DNA of 7,224 nucleotides from Spirochaetaceae bacterium (GTDB taxonomy: Bacteria; Spirochaetota; Spirochaetia; Treponematales; Breznakiellaceae). The notes beneath the pieces were generated by a model, which did not search any database, was not told the DNA's origin, and worked only from the letters and a program-made list of their open reading frames with translations. The DNA is taken from contig JAITGR010000018.1 in assembly GCA_031280455.1 (NCBI GenBank), forward strand, positions 1-7,224, read 5' to 3'. Both the position numbers and the translations under genes were made by a program. Shown here piece after piece: positions 6,733 through 7,224 of this stretch (its first letter is position 1; the number at the start of each line of letters is the position of its first letter).

Positions 6733-7224
6733 TTATTCAGGCATAAGCACTTTTACTTTTGCCGGACGTATAACCCGCCCTTTCAGCGAGTACCCTTTGA
6801 CAAAATCTTCCTGCACCGTCGCTTCCGTAAGCTCCGCCGACTTTTCCATTGTCAGCGCCTCGTGCTTATCCGGGTCGAACGGCTCCCCCGCCGAATCAAA
6901 GCGCGTCAGCTGCCACTTACTTTCTAACTGCGAACTGAGCCGCTTTTCTATCATGCCGATACCGTCAAACAGCGCGTTAAAGTCTGCCTCTGTCTTTTGG
7001 GAGGCCGCCGCCGCTTTGAGGGCGCGCTCAAAGTCGTCCAGTATCGGAATGAGGTCGAGCAGCAGGCTTTGGTTTGCAAATTCAATAGCTTCCTGCTTTT
7101 CCCGCGCCGACCGTTTGCGGTAATTGTCGAAATCCGCCGCCTTTCGTAGATACAAATCGTGCTCCGCGGCCAGCTGGCCTTCCAACTCCAGGACGCGCTG
7201 CTCCGGCGTAAGCGCCGCCTCGGC
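6733..7224 (-). CDS. grpE: Nucleotide exchange factor GrpE (partial, 5' end outside window)
   Basis: GrpE releases ADP from DnaK so that the client can leave, and acts as a dimer in the cytoplasm. The frame is open to the right edge and gives 163 residues, so the N-terminus and start codon are missing; a TTG at 7185 is only an internal leucine codon. The family core is clear. A long N-terminal coiled-coil region contains [20 protein letters not shown], then [15 protein letters not shown] and GIGMIEKRL. The C-terminal beta domain has [12 protein letters not shown] and [21 protein letters not shown], ending KVLMPE. The gene precedes dnaK by 71 bases. Any upstream hrcA gene or CIRCE operator would lie outside the window. 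Confidence 0.97.
   Translation of the reverse strand, partial: AEAALTPEQRVLELEGQLAAEHDLYLRKAADFDNYRKRSAREKQEAIEFANQSLLLDLIPILDDFERALKAAAASQKTEADFNALFDGIGMIEKRLSSQLESKWQLTRFDSAGEPFDPDKHEALTMEKSAELTEATVQEDFVKGYSLKGRVIRPAKVKVLMPE

Overview
The window looks like part of a bacterial chromosome, most probably from a spirochaete related to Treponema. The assignment rests on my recollection of how treponemal DnaJ and DnaK read, on the grpE-dnaK-dnaJ order, and on a large TPR/ATPase-like regulator of a kind common in that genus. It is inference, not a database result. Base composition is moderately GC-rich, with strong local strand asymmetry.

Layout, left to right. Positions 1-2483 (minus strand) hold one long open frame that runs off the left edge. 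It gives 827 visible residues of a multidomain protein with a degenerate ATPase-like core and a C-terminal helical-repeat (TPR-like) region. Positions 2484-2702 form a divergent intergenic region with a candidate promoter for the leftward gene, a cluster of three overlapping palindromes and the ribosome binding site of the rightward gene. Positions 2703-3404 (plus strand) encode a small RecA/KaiC-like P-loop ATPase of unknown function, followed by a strong intrinsic terminator. The rest is the minus-strand Hsp70 chaperone operon, read right to left: grpE (start outside the window), dnaK, dnaJ. dnaJ converges on the small ATPase gene.

How the genes work together: GrpE, DnaK and DnaJ form the cytoplasmic Hsp70 folding machine, in which DnaJ delivers substrate and stimulates ATP hydrolysis, DnaK binds and releases the client, and GrpE exchanges nucleotide. 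The two left-hand genes are divergently arranged and may share regulation, but nothing in the sequence ties them functionally to the chaperones.

The most interesting non-coding signals are these: a 57-nt GC-rich hairpin between dnaK and dnaJ, placed between an orphan Shine-Dalgarno sequence and a dnaJ GTG start that has no close Shine-Dalgarno; the palindrome cluster at 2581-2630; and a block of reversed strand asymmetry (about 2600-4200) whose right edge falls inside dnaJ. I found no RNA gene, CRISPR array, insertion sequence or clear CIRCE element.
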